Assembly (NCBI GenBank): GCA_902784785.1
Contig: CACZWF010000004.1
Coordinates: 1-44,883, forward strand
Length of the DNA: 44,883 nucleotides
Origin: an uncultured Bacteroidia bacterium
GTDB taxonomy: Bacteria; Bacteroidota; Bacteroidia; Bacteroidales; UBA932
Reading direction: 5' to 3'
The notes below the pieces were generated by a model. The model saw only the letters and a program-made list of their open reading frames with translations. It had not been told where the DNA came from and made no database searches. Positions within the stretch are counted from its first letter, which is position 1; every line of letters starts with the position of its first letter. Shown here one piece after another: positions 9,301-15,938 of this stretch. The position numbers were made by a program, and so were the translations under genes.

Positions 9301-9773
9301 ACCTGGACAAGGGCGTCAGCGGCCAGAATACGACCCAGATGCTCTCGCGCTTCCAGAAGGATGTCGTGGACCAGAATCCCATCGTGACGGTCATTATGGC
9401 GGGCACCAACGACCTGGCACAGGGCGTGAGCAAGGAACAGATCGTTGCCAATATCTCCGCGATGGCGGAAATGGCGGCTGCAGCCGGCATCAAGGTGGTT
9501 CTCTGCACAGTCACCCCCTGCAACGAGACCTACTCACGGCTCAATCCCAAGAACAAAGGAGGTCATATCATCACCTTGAACGGAATGCTCCAGTCTTATG
9601 CGAATTCCAAGGGCTTCTCCTGGTGCGACTACTGGTCATCCTTGGTGGCGGACGACGGCCTGGCCCTTCATCCGAACTACTGCCTATACGACTATCTCCA
9701 TCCCGGGCCGGCCGGCTATGATGTGATGGAGTCCATCATCAAGCCGATTATCGACGGACTCTGCGCTCTATGA
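6321..9773 (+). CDS. giant lipoprotein: fimbrillin-like head, GLUG-type repeats, C-terminal SGNH/GDSL hydrolase
   Basis: 1150 aa. A hydrophobic stretch ending LVALMLFSSC (Cys64) looks like a lipobox. The first 40 residues are therefore probably not translated or form an odd leader; ATGs at 6441/6444 or 6474 are alternative starts. Residues about 65-330 resemble the head domain of the two large lipoproteins at 38.8-44.8 kb (TKT...VWWS...EEINVF). Residues about 360-920 hold roughly 14 repeats built on VGGFxGY...C, related to GLUG motifs. The C-terminus is an SGNH hydrolase: FVGDSIT (about 939), GVSGQ, AGTND (about 1029) and YDYLHP (about 1123), so all four blocks are intact. A surface esterase or acetylesterase on a repetitive stalk is inferred. 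Substrate is unknown. Confidence 0.85.
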   Translation: MKRSKSREIYVMPKSKIIKMSSGSPILSGSNEKITGEDLTMMGQLSDIPFTMIVLVALMLFSSCSLKEDRKDNSQLRPGKEWVFEATTEGDTKTVVQSDGASVWWSAREEINVFYAGQENAKFVSQNDEPVEKARFKGTLEYFSGDTEGNTAPVIWAVYPYSAENSSDGESVTTSLSSRQTACAESFADKQWLTLARAENMFLSFRAVCAGFRFSVTKEGVKTVTFQGNNDEVLAGKVKLRMDGNNCPVILDTMTREKKITLSAPAGQTLQPGTLYYMTFFPTNFTNGFTVTLKTSTQQATVVYSQAKDFKRTEVHRGVDFDKDAEYTDIPEEPFAGGTGTSTDPYLIANEHHLESMMKLYRDSDAPADKNSFKYWFKMTDNVNATSIAWTPINNSDSFYKAIDFDGGGYTISGLTCSGTYASFAGVLYGSVRNVTFDGAVIGGTTKKGVVAGFLGAEGLPASCDHVIVKNSTVSGGSYCGGFAGHVRTIGSVTNCSVQNSTVTSTSGHVGGFAAYADILGTDKYEVPVRFVNCHVVDVTVNQDYATTSDALFTGGFMACANTGVGFNGCTVKATVLATKAAIKDVGGFIGRTSYACPTFKDCQVLAGSSVTAMGAHVGGFVGYSMVAASYTDCSSAATVSNSSEDTGGFAGYSEGSSTYTNCSASGNVSGNKHVGGFVGTAENSGFTGCFYTTGTVTENASGKSQSGGFCGYATTGVSFRGCAVKNATFVSNAGIYVGGFIGQHGYSYTGGNNVVATQCRVEGTSVTGSTNCGGFVGVQYDLISNSYVSGGSVTAKNAHCGGFSGFVQNGNLQHCYTTTTVEGGAYAQVGGFAGITYATNISYCYAAGTVNASGSDRGAFIGQCAQQSGVADVSYCIGWNASLPLYGTNTVGATFTNCYCGTEGTVSSQATALSWPAAIWDLSGSLPVLLDTPLRINAIFVGDSITWQWAVTSRTDDKSNIKISLDPLPSYMSISGDKVTTRFHPSFFTANGYLDKGVSGQNTTQMLSRFQKDVVDQNPIVTVIMAGTNDLAQGVSKEQIVANISAMAEMAAAAGIKVVLCTVTPCNETYSRLNPKNKGGHIITLNGMLQSYANSKGFSWCDYWSSLVADDGLALHPNYCLYDYLHPGPAGYDVMESIIKPIIDGLCAL

Positions 9774-9798
9774 TCATGAAGAAAATTCTTTGTAGGGT

Positions 9799-10902
9799 AT
9801 GAAAAGCGAGAAGAAAGCATTGTATCCGCTGACTTTCGAGGCAGAATCTCAAGAAAAAATCTGGGGACGGGAATGGTGTCTTGTCGGAGATACCGGCTTG
9901 CAAGACTCTACCGTGACGGAAGGATGGCTGGCAGGGAACACCCTGTCCGAGATCATGGACACCTATACGGAACGCATAGTCGGCGACGTCGTGATGAGTT
10001 GGTACGGGCGTCAGTTCCCGCTGATGGCCAAAGTACTGGACATCCGGGGACGCAATTCCCTGCAGGTGCATCCCGATGATGAAATCGCCGCTCAACGCTA
10101 TGATGCGCTGGGGAAAAAGACATTCTGGTATGTCCTGGAGGCCGGAAAGGATGCGCAAGTCTGGCTGGGATTCCGCAAAGATACGAATGCCGGAGAACTC
10201 TATACGGCTTGCGCGGACGATAGTGTCAAGAAACTCCTCAACGCCCTGACACCCCACCCCGGGGACGCCTGGCTGATCGAGCCGGGCACCGTCCACGCCG
10301 CGCAGGATGTCAAGATTCTGGAAATCAGCGAGGCCTCCGAAATGAATTTCCGCCTCTACGACTGGGGACGGAAGAGCGAAGACCGCGTGCTGCTGCTTGA
10401 GGACGCATTGGACTTCATTGATTATCGCAAACTGTCCGACGAAGCGCTCAAACCGCTGCGGGCCGCCAAGACCCCCGATCAGGTCGGGGGTGACGACAAC
10501 ATGCCCGGCTCCGACCGGGCATCCCTCACCCACTGGGTGGACGAAGAGGAGATGATCATCCACTGCCTGCCGCTCAGCGACACCCTGCACATCTACACCG
10601 ACCGCTTCGAAAGTTTCATCCTCTACACCTGCGTCAGCGGAGAAGTAGCCATCCAGACCCCCGATCGAGTCGGGGGTGACGGCAAAGCCGGGGCGTCCAT
10701 CGTCTCAGCCAAGGCTGGGGTTCCCGTCACGCCCGGCCCCGACCGGGCATCCCTCACCCTCACCGCCGGCACATGCACGCTGATTCCGGCCGACCACCCC
10801 GACTTCTTCCTGGTCCCCTGCCAGAAAGATACGGTGGTCCTCGAATCCTATATCGCAAGGACAGAACCGGACGACACCTATCACGGAGAAGAACCCGAAT
10901 AA
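9799..10902 (+). CDS. manA: mannose-6-phosphate isomerase, type I, with two in-frame palindromic insertions
   Basis: 367 aa. The enzyme interconverts mannose-6-phosphate and fructose-6-phosphate in the cytoplasm, supplying GDP-mannose or catabolising mannose. The zinc-site motif LQVHPDDE supplies Gln89, His91 and Glu95, and EPGTVHAAQ supplies His166; the catalytic cupin is intact. Two extra segments stand out, residues about 225-244 (PDQVGGD...MPGSDRASLT) and about 287-320 (PDRVGGD...PGPDRASLT). They are translated from REP-like palindromes and sit in the linker and in the C-terminal jelly-roll domain. It starts 25 bp after the SGNH lipoprotein, and the next gene follows after 4 bp, so isomerase and phosphatase form an operon. 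Confidence 0.93.
   Translation: MKSEKKALYPLTFEAESQEKIWGREWCLVGDTGLQDSTVTEGWLAGNTLSEIMDTYTERIVGDVVMSWYGRQFPLMAKVLDIRGRNSLQVHPDDEIAAQRYDALGKKTFWYVLEAGKDAQVWLGFRKDTNAGELYTACADDSVKKLLNALTPHPGDAWLIEPGTVHAAQDVKILEISEASEMNFRLYDWGRKSEDRVLLLEDALDFIDYRKLSDEALKPLRAAKTPDQVGGDDNMPGSDRASLTHWVDEEEMIIHCLPLSDTLHIYTDRFESFILYTCVSGEVAIQTPDRVGGDGKAGASIVSAKAGVPVTPGPDRASLTLTAGTCTLIPADHPDFFLVPCQKDTVVLESYIARTEPDDTYHGEEPE
10471..10530 (+). repeat. REP-like doublet inside manA (copy 1)
   Basis: Two palindromes back to back. ACCCCCGA-TCAGG-TCGGGGGT spans 10471-10491 and is followed by GACG. ATGCCCGG-CTCCGA-CCGGGCAT spans 10501-10522 and is followed by CCCTCACC. They are arranged head to head, as in a REPIN/BIME, and translate in frame as a 20-residue insert. 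Confidence 0.85.
10657..10757 (+). repeat. REP-like doublet inside manA (copy 2)
   Basis: Palindrome ACCCCCGA-TCGAG-TCGGGGGT (10657-10677) is followed by GACG. After about 47 bp an inverted-orientation partner begins with GTCAC and carries GCCCGG-CCCCGA-CCGGGC (10731-10748), then ATCCCTCACC. The outward arrangement and about 100-bp length are REPIN-like. It is read in frame within manA. Confidence 0.82.
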
Positions 10903-10906
10903 TGCG

Positions 10907-11605
10907 ATGAAACAGCCCATCACCACCCTATTGTTCGACTTTGACGGTACGTTGGCCGACACGACCCGCACCATCCTCAAGGCCATGAGCCTGACCATCG
11001 CGGAACTGGGACTGCCCCAGACCTCGGAGGAACAGATGAGAAGCGGCATCGGACTCCCTTTGCGCGCCTGTATCAAAAAAGCCGGCGATGTCCCCGAAGA
11101 ACTGGCCGACCGTGCCGCCGACCTTTACCATTATTATTTCAAGCAAGTCGCCTTCGGTACGCAGCAGATTGACGCTTTGGGAGAAGGTCTGAAAGAAAAG
11201 ACCGAAGGAGCGGCGGTTCTGTATGACGGAGTGAAGGAGACGCTGGCTCTGCTGCGCGAGCAAGGGTATGTGCTCGGCATCGCCACCTCCCGCAAAGGGG
11301 AGACCCTCCAACTTTTCCTGCGCCATTTCGGCATCCTCGAATGGTTCAGCGCCATCGCCACCGTGGACAACGTCGCCCGCCCCAAGCCGGAACCCGACAC
11401 CGTATTGTACGATTTGGCGAAACTCGGCCGCAAGCCGGAGGAAACACTGGTCGTCGGCGACGCCACCTATGACATCCTGATGGGCCGCAACGCCGGCTGC
11501 CGTACCTGTGCCGTCACTTACGGAAATCAGGGCCGCGACCTGTTGCAGACCGCCAGCCCTGACTGGATTATCGATTCGATGCGGGAACTCCCCGCGCTGT
11601 TGTAG
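10907..11605 (+). CDS. HAD-superfamily phosphatase, phosphoglycolate phosphatase-like
   Basis: 232 aa. Motif I is LLFDFDGTLADT (nucleophile Asp near residue 11), motif II is IATSRKG, motif III is the lysine of RPKPEPD, and motif IV is VVGDATYDI. A helical cap lies between motifs I and II. This is the Gph/PgmB-like branch (HAD subfamily IA). The substrate could be phosphoglycolate, a sugar phosphate or a nucleotide, and cannot be assigned. Its position 4 bp after manA hints at sugar-phosphate metabolism. It converges on aspS with a 24-bp gap in which no obvious hairpin was found. Confidence 0.88.
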   Translation: MKQPITTLLFDFDGTLADTTRTILKAMSLTIAELGLPQTSEEQMRSGIGLPLRACIKKAGDVPEELADRAADLYHYYFKQVAFGTQQIDALGEGLKEKTEGAAVLYDGVKETLALLREQGYVLGIATSRKGETLQLFLRHFGILEWFSAIATVDNVARPKPEPDTVLYDLAKLGRKPEETLVVGDATYDILMGRNAGCRTCAVTYGNQGRDLLQTASPDWIIDSMRELPALL

Positions 11606-11629
11606 CTATTCTCTCAACCGCCGCAAGCG

Positions 11630-13402
11630 CTATTCCTGCGCAGGAGCCTTGGTCTCCAGTTGCAGTTCGTCCAACTGCGTCTGGTCGATCTGGCTCGGCG
11701 AGTCAATCATCACATCCCGTCCCTGGTTGTTCTTCGGGAAGGCGATGTAATCACGGATGGTCTCCTGACCGCCGAAGAGGGCGCAGACGCGGTCGAAACC
11801 GACGGCCAGACCTCCGTGCGGGGGCGCGCCGAACTTGAAGGCGTTGATGATGAAACCGAACTTGTATTCCGCGTCTTCCTTGCTGATGCCCAGCACTTCG
11901 AACATACGCTCCTGCATCGCCGCCTCGTGGATACGGATGGAACCGCCGCCGAGTTCGGTGCCGTTAAGCACAAAGTCGTATGCATTGGCACAAACACGCT
12001 CCAAATCTTCTTTCTTGTCGGAATAGAACCACTGCTCGTGCTCGGGTTTGGGCGCGGTGAACGGGTGGTGCATCGCGTAGAAACGGTTGTCCTCCTCGCT
12101 CCATTCGAGCAGCGGGAAGTCCACAATCCACAAGGGAGCGAACACCTTCGGGTCACGCAGACCCAGGCGGTTGCCCATTTCGATACGCAGCACGCCGAGC
12201 TGACTCTGGGTTTTGCGCTTGGGACCGCAGAGCAGCAGCAACAAATCGCCTTTGGAGGCTTCCACGCGGTCGGCCACGGCCTGCAACTGCTCGGGTGTAT
12301 AGAATTTGTCTACGGAAGACTTGATGCTTCCATCCTCGTTCAGTTTGATATAGACCAGTCCCTTGGCACCCACCTGCGGACGCTTGACCCATTCGGTCAA
12401 CTGGTCGAGTTCCTTGCGGGTATAGGCCGCGGCACCGGGCACGCTGATGGCGCCGATATAGTCGGCTGCATCAAATACGCCGAAACCTTTGTCCTTGACC
12501 AGGTCGCTGACTTCGTGAATGGTCATTCCGAAACGGATGTCGGGCTTGTCGCTGCCATACTGGTCCATCGCATCGTACCAACTCATACGAGGAAGTGGGT
12601 TGGGAATATCCACGCCGAGAGCGTTCTTGAACATCTGACGCATCATGCCCTCGAAAGTGTTCAGCACATCCTCCTGCTCCACGAAAGACATCTCACAGTC
12701 GATCTGGGTGAATTCCGGCTGCCGGTCGGCCCGCAAGTCTTCGTCGCGGAAGCAGCGGACAATCTGGAAATACCGGTCGTAGCCGGCCACCATCAGCAGT
12801 TGCTTGAAGGTCTGCGGCGACTGCGGCAGGGCGTAGAACTGACCGGGATTCATCCGGGAAGGCACCACAAAGTCGCGGGCACCTTCGGGAGTGGACTTGA
12901 TCAGGTAAGGGGTCTCGATTTCCATAAATCCTTCGGCATCGAGATAACTGCGGATTTCCTGGGCCAGGCGATGACGCAGGGCAAGGGCCCGCTGCAAGGG
13001 TTTACGGCGCAGGTCGAGGTAGCGGTAACGCGCCCGCAGATCCTCACCCCCGTCGGTATTCTCCTCGATGGTGAAAGGCGGGGTCTGGGCTTTGTTCAAA
13101 ACCTTGATGGTGCTGACGGCGATTTCGATGTCGCCCGTCGGCATCTTGGGGTTCTTGCTCTCGCGCTCGATGACTTTTCCCGTCACCTGCAGGACGAATT
13201 CCCGTCCCAGGCTCTCGGCCGTCTGCTGCAACTCTTCCGGCGCCGAAGCGTCCACCACCAACTGCGTGATGCCATAACGGTCGCGCAAGTCGACGAAGGT
13301 CATTCCGCCCAACTTTCTTGATTTCTGCACCCATCCGGCCAGCGTCACCTCGCTGCCCACATTTTCCAAACGGAGTTCCCCGCAAGTATGTGTCCTGTAC
13401 AT
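11630..13402 (-). CDS. aspS: aspartyl-tRNA synthetase, bacterial type
   Basis: 590 aa, the normal length of the bacterial enzyme. The N-terminal OB-fold anticodon-binding domain ([24 protein letters not shown]) is followed by the class II catalytic core. Motif 2 is [20 protein letters not shown], and motif 3 lies in [18 protein letters not shown] insertion lies between them (about residues 280-420). It charges tRNA-Asp with aspartate in the cytoplasm. Whether it discriminates tRNA-Asn cannot be judged here. The gene is divergent from rsmA. It has a short tail (ETKAPAQE) after the last conserved block. No anomalies were seen. Confidence 0.97.
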   Translation of the reverse strand: MYRTHTCGELRLENVGSEVTLAGWVQKSRKLGGMTFVDLRDRYGITQLVVDASAPEELQQTAESLGREFVLQVTGKVIERESKNPKMPTGDIEIAVSTIKVLNKAQTPPFTIEENTDGGEDLRARYRYLDLRRKPLQRALALRHRLAQEIRSYLDAEGFMEIETPYLIKSTPEGARDFVVPSRMNPGQFYALPQSPQTFKQLLMVAGYDRYFQIVRCFRDEDLRADRQPEFTQIDCEMSFVEQEDVLNTFEGMMRQMFKNALGVDIPNPLPRMSWYDAMDQYGSDKPDIRFGMTIHEVSDLVKDKGFGVFDAADYIGAISVPGAAAYTRKELDQLTEWVKRPQVGAKGLVYIKLNEDGSIKSSVDKFYTPEQLQAVADRVEASKGDLLLLLCGPKRKTQSQLGVLRIEMGNRLGLRDPKVFAPLWIVDFPLLEWSEEDNRFYAMHHPFTAPKPEHEQWFYSDKKEDLERVCANAYDFVLNGTELGGGSIRIHEAAMQERMFEVLGISKEDAEYKFGFIINAFKFGAPPHGGLAVGFDRVCALFGGQETIRDYIAFPKNNQGRDVMIDSPSQIDQTQLDELQLETKAPAQE

Positions 13403-13464
13403 ATTCGTTCTATTAAAAATCCTGCGAATTTAGTAAAAAAAATGATTGGGGGCTTAATTTTTAC

Positions 13465-13472
13465 TACCTTTG
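13465..13472 (+). promoter_or_regulatory. predicted -7 box of rsmA
   Basis: TACCTTTG matches TAnnTTTG and ends only 8 bp before the rsmA ATG at 13481. A possible -33 TTG at 13446-13448 has a short 16-bp spacer. Transcription would begin at or within a few bases of the start codon. Confidence 0.55.
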
Positions 13473-13480
13473 CACTCGTT

Positions 13481-14353
13481 ATGGAAGTTCGGGCGAAAAA
13501 ATCTTTGGGACAACATTTCCTCACGGACCAGCGCATCGCGCAGGATATTGTGGCCGCGCTGCGGACGGAGATTCCCGGCCAGGCCGGGAATGACGGAGCG
13601 GCACAGACGGAGAGTGCTGCGCACGTCACCCCCGACCTGATCGGGGGCCTCAACGGACGAGCCCAAGTGCTGGAGGTCGGTCCGGGAATGGGCGTGCTGA
13701 CGCAATACCTCCTTCAAAGAGACGACATCGACCTGCGGGCCGTGGAAATCGACCGCGAGAGCGTGGACTACCTCTATGTCCACTACCCCGCCATCGCCGG
13801 CAAACTCATCCAAGGTGATTTTCTCCGCCTGCCCCTCGACCGGATGTTCCCCAGCCAGACCGACGGCAACGCGCCAGCCAGCCCCATCCACATCATCGGG
13901 AACTTCCCCTACAACATCTCCTCGCATATTTTCTTCAAGGTGATCGACAACCGCAGCCGCGTCCCGCAGGTGGTCTGCATGATTCAGAAGGAAGTGGCGG
14001 AACGCATCGCCGAGAAGCCCGGCACCAAGACCTACGGCATCCTTTCCGTCCTGCTGCAGGCGTGGTACGACATCGAATACCTGTTCACCGTCGGCGAAGG
14101 GGCCTTCAATCCCCCGCCCAAGGTCAAATCCGCCGTCATCCGGCTCACCCGCAACAGCCGCCAGAGCCTGGACTGCGACGAAGTCCTGTTCAAAAAAGTG
14201 GTCAAAACCGCTTTCGGCCAGCGTAGAAAAACCCTCCGCAACTCGCTCAAAACCCTTCTCCCCGAAGGATTCGACACCTCAGACCCCATCTTCGACCTCC
14301 GCCCCGAGCGCCTCTCCGTCGAAGACTTCGTCCGCCTCACCCGGATGCTATAA
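13481..14353 (+). CDS. rsmA: 16S rRNA (adenine1518-N6/adenine1519-N6)-dimethyltransferase
   Basis: 290 aa from the ATG at 13481 (MEVRAKKSLGQHFLTD, the family's canonical N-terminus). An in-frame upstream extension to 13388 overlaps the promoter and is rejected. SAM-binding motif I is VLEVGPGMGVLT, and the catalytic motif IV is NFPYNISS (residues 141-148). RsmA dimethylates two adjacent adenines near the 3' end of 16S rRNA. About 29 residues (31-59, IPGQAGNDG...VTPDLIGGLNG) are inserted between the N-terminal helix and motif I. They come from a REP-like doublet and explain why the protein is longer than the usual 260-270 aa. The 3' end overlaps the convergent hipB gene by 6 bp. Confidence 0.95.
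   Translation: MEVRAKKSLGQHFLTDQRIAQDIVAALRTEIPGQAGNDGAAQTESAAHVTPDLIGGLNGRAQVLEVGPGMGVLTQYLLQRDDIDLRAVEIDRESVDYLYVHYPAIAGKLIQGDFLRLPLDRMFPSQTDGNAPASPIHIIGNFPYNISSHIFFKVIDNRSRVPQVVCMIQKEVAERIAEKPGTKTYGILSVLLQAWYDIEYLFTVGEGAFNPPPKVKSAVIRLTRNSRQSLDCDEVLFKKVVKTAFGQRRKTLRNSLKTLLPEGFDTSDPIFDLRPERLSVEDFVRLTRML
13571..13650 (+). repeat. REP-like doublet inside rsmA
   Basis: Palindrome ATTCCCGG-CCAGG-CCGGGAAT (13571-13591) is followed by GACGG. After a 33-bp spacer a partner in the opposite orientation reads GTCAC plus CCCCCGA-CCTGA-TCGGGGG (13629-13647). It is the same family as the manA repeats and is read in frame. Confidence 0.85.
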
Positions 14354-14551
14354 AAGAGTTTTAGGTTCGAGAGAAAGACAAAGTCCCAATGTTTCGGCCA
14401 GTTTCAGCAAGACGGACAGCGAAGGATTGCCACGCCCTCTTTCCAAAGCAACAATTGTATTGATTCCCACCCCGGACAATTGCGACAATTCTCTTTGCGT
14501 TATTCCCAACTTCTTCCGTTGGTTTTGTATCTGAGAGCCGATTGTTTTCAT
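14348..14551 (-). CDS. hipB: HipB-like XRE-family antitoxin/repressor
   Basis: 67 aa. It is essentially one HTH_XRE domain: IGSQIQNQRKKLGITQRELSQLSG (helices 1-2), VGINTIVALERGRGNPSLSVLLKLAETLG (recognition helix onward). It should bind the two AAATCACAA-type inverted repeats upstream of hipS and repress its own operon. Its start overlaps the hipT stop by 4 bp (ATGA), so the two are translationally coupled. Being third in the operon is unusual, since hipB is commonly first. The 3' end overlaps rsmA by 6 bp on the opposite strand. Confidence 0.88.
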   Translation of the reverse strand: MKTIGSQIQNQRKKLGITQRELSQLSGVGINTIVALERGRGNPSLSVLLKLAETLGLCLSLEPKTLL

Positions 14552-15501
14552 TTTTGCATCGTTGACAGACGGTACTTATATGAATTGAAGTATTCTTCCT
14601 TCGCCTTGTCGGACAAAAGACTGTTTTCTATCATTTCGTCCACCTCCGGACGAACAAAGGCAAAGTCATCTAATTCCCGTTGAATCATCACGTCAGGCAG
14701 CGCAATTCTCCGGCCGAATTGTTCAAAAAGAAGACGGCCGATCGGTGTCGTATCCAGAATCGGCGTTCCTTCTTTAAACAGGCCTTTCTCCAACGCAAAG
14801 ATGGATGTCGGAAGATGAATCTGCGTGTTTAATAAATCGTACGCTGGAGCAAGATGATAAAAACCCCTCCCATCTTCCATCAGCGAGAAGTTTTTCAAAT
14901 GTGCGTCCGCGTTGCAGAACAGATAGTTGAAAATGATAAGCCGAAAGAAACGCAACAAATCCACTTGATAGGCCGGACAATACTGCTTAATCCATCCCGC
15001 ACAATCTTCATAACTGAGATGATACTTATAATCCGAACCTGAAGTTGACACATTGAGGCCTGCAATGGAAGCCAAATCTTCCATCCCGGCCTTGCGTCCA
15101 TCATCCAAATAGTCAAACCGCCTCGTCAAATAAGCGGCTTGCCCATTTTCAAAGAACACAAGTCCGTGAGCCGCGACCGGCAAATGATAAACATGCTTGG
15201 CGATATGCATCGTAAGATACTCATTGGCGGGCATATCTTCCCTGAGATAGAAACGATAATCGGCCGGAATGGGTTTGAGAATATACTTCCCTCTTTCTCC
15301 GTTCCGGGTAAATCGCAGACGTCCGCCATCTTCCACCATGGCGAATTTTTCTTGAGCCCCGGAAATAGACAATCTGCCATTCCCCTCACGAATGATTTCC
15401 AACACTTGCGCATTTCCCTCAATGCCGTCATACGGCAAGAGAGACGATACGTGCTTCCCGTCGAACAACTCTTTTCTTTCTTCTCGGCTAAAGGGTCTCA
15501 T
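14548..15501 (-). CDS. hipT: HipT-like serine/threonine kinase toxin (HipA C-terminal domain)
   Basis: 317 aa. The motif SISGAQEKF (residues 45-53) matches the gate-loop region and carries the Ser-x-Ser pair (Ser45, Ser47) known as autophosphorylation sites in HipT. YILKP (Lys76) is the likely ATP-contacting lysine. NADAHLKNFSL (197-207) is the catalytic loop with Asp199, and APAYDLL (Asp222) is the metal-binding DFG equivalent. All kinase residues are present, so the toxin is probably active. HipA/HipT enzymes phosphorylate aminoacyl-tRNA synthetases and arrest growth. The N-subdomain 1 of HipA is missing and is encoded separately just upstream, as in HipBST systems. The gene is visibly AT-richer than its neighbours, which suggests transfer. 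Confidence 0.9.
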   Translation of the reverse strand: MRPFSREERKELFDGKHVSSLLPYDGIEGNAQVLEIIREGNGRLSISGAQEKFAMVEDGGRLRFTRNGERGKYILKPIPADYRFYLREDMPANEYLTMHIAKHVYHLPVAAHGLVFFENGQAAYLTRRFDYLDDGRKAGMEDLASIAGLNVSTSGSDYKYHLSYEDCAGWIKQYCPAYQVDLLRFFRLIIFNYLFCNADAHLKNFSLMEDGRGFYHLAPAYDLLNTQIHLPTSIFALEKGLFKEGTPILDTTPIGRLLFEQFGRRIALPDVMIQRELDDFAFVRPEVDEMIENSLLSDKAKEEYFNSYKYRLSTMQK

Positions 15502-15815
15502 ATCGCGCGTACGGTTACATTCCCAATCGTATCATAAGAAGCAGTGGCCAGCAAAAGGCCAAATTCATCATTGGGAGACAAATGATGGAGGCGCGTTTGA
15601 AAATCCCGGTTACGCCCTTCTGACAAAAGATTGCTGAAGAACGGAAACAGATGGTCGGAAAAATAGGGTTCACGCCGCACCGGCAAAGCAAGACAGACCG
15701 GCAAAACGTTTGATTTCACATAATCTTCGTCGTAGGCAAAACAATAGGTATGCGAATCTTCTTCCGTCAACAGACCCGCATAGACCCCGTTTACATATAC
15801 TTCTGCCAGCCGCAT
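15498..15815 (-). CDS. hipS: HipS-like antitoxin (HipA N-terminal subdomain 1)
   Basis: 105 aa: MRLAEVYVNGVYAGLLTEEDSHTYCFAYDEDY... ending LSPNDEFGLLLATASYDTIGNVTV. This is the stand-alone HipA N-terminal domain (Couple_hipA type). FPFFSNLLSEGRN is the conserved block. In described HipBST modules HipS, not HipB, neutralises the HipT kinase, and the same is likely here. The stop overlaps the hipT start by 4 bp (ATGA). It is the first gene after the promoter/operator region. The split looks genuine rather than a frameshifted hipA because both junctions use clean coupling overlaps. Confidence 0.85.
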   Translation of the reverse strand: MRLAEVYVNGVYAGLLTEEDSHTYCFAYDEDYVKSNVLPVCLALPVRREPYFSDHLFPFFSNLLSEGRNRDFQTRLHHLSPNDEFGLLLATASYDTIGNVTVRAI

Positions 15816-15837
15816 AAATCACAATATATTGTTATTT
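15816..15837 (-). promoter_or_regulatory. hip operator O1 (between promoter and hipS ATG)
   Basis: Inverted repeat AAATCACAA-TATA-TTGTTATTT, with one mismatch in the arms. It directly abuts the hipS start codon and sits downstream of the -7 box. Same half-site and spacing as O2. Confidence 0.75.
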
Positions 15838-15842
15838 CCTTG

Positions 15843-15873
15843 CAAATATATGCCCTTTTTAGGAACAAAACAA
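15843..15873 (-). promoter_or_regulatory. hipSTB promoter
   Basis: On the minus strand: TTG (15873-15871), 20-bp spacer, then -7 box TATATTTG (15850-15843), matching the Bacteroidota consensus. It lies between the two operators. Confidence 0.65.
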
Positions 15874-15876
15874 GAA

Positions 15877-15898
15877 AAATCACAACAAATTGTGATTT
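15877..15898 (-). promoter_or_regulatory. hip operator O2 (upstream of -33)
   Basis: Perfect inverted repeat AAATCACAA-CAAA-TTGTGATTT, just upstream of the -33 element. Its centre is 61 bp from that of O1. It is the likely high-affinity HipB site. The T-rich sequence that follows on the minus strand could also act as a terminator for the fimbrial operon. Confidence 0.75.
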
Positions 15899-15909
15899 TA
15901 GGACGCACA

Positions 15910-15938
15910 TTGGGGAAATTATTCCCCTACTTCCCCAA
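15910..15938 (-). terminator. possible hairpin at the end of the fimbrial operon
   Basis: Inverted repeat TTGGGGAA (15910-15917) / TTCCCCAA (15931-15938) spans the last codons and stop of the 650-aa barrel gene. There is no immediate U-run, so it is a weak terminator candidate. Confidence 0.35.

Noticed and set aside
11660..13321. 553-aa plus-strand frame
   Set aside because: Antisense shadow of aspS; no start context or recognisable motifs.
13388..13480. N-terminal extension of RsmA
   Set aside because: It covers the promoter and has no family similarity; the canonical N-terminus starts at 13481.
14548..15815. hipA broken by a frameshift
   Set aside because: The two pieces join by a 4-bp ATGA overlap like the next junction. 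Each has its own start, matching split HipS/HipT systems rather than a pseudogene.
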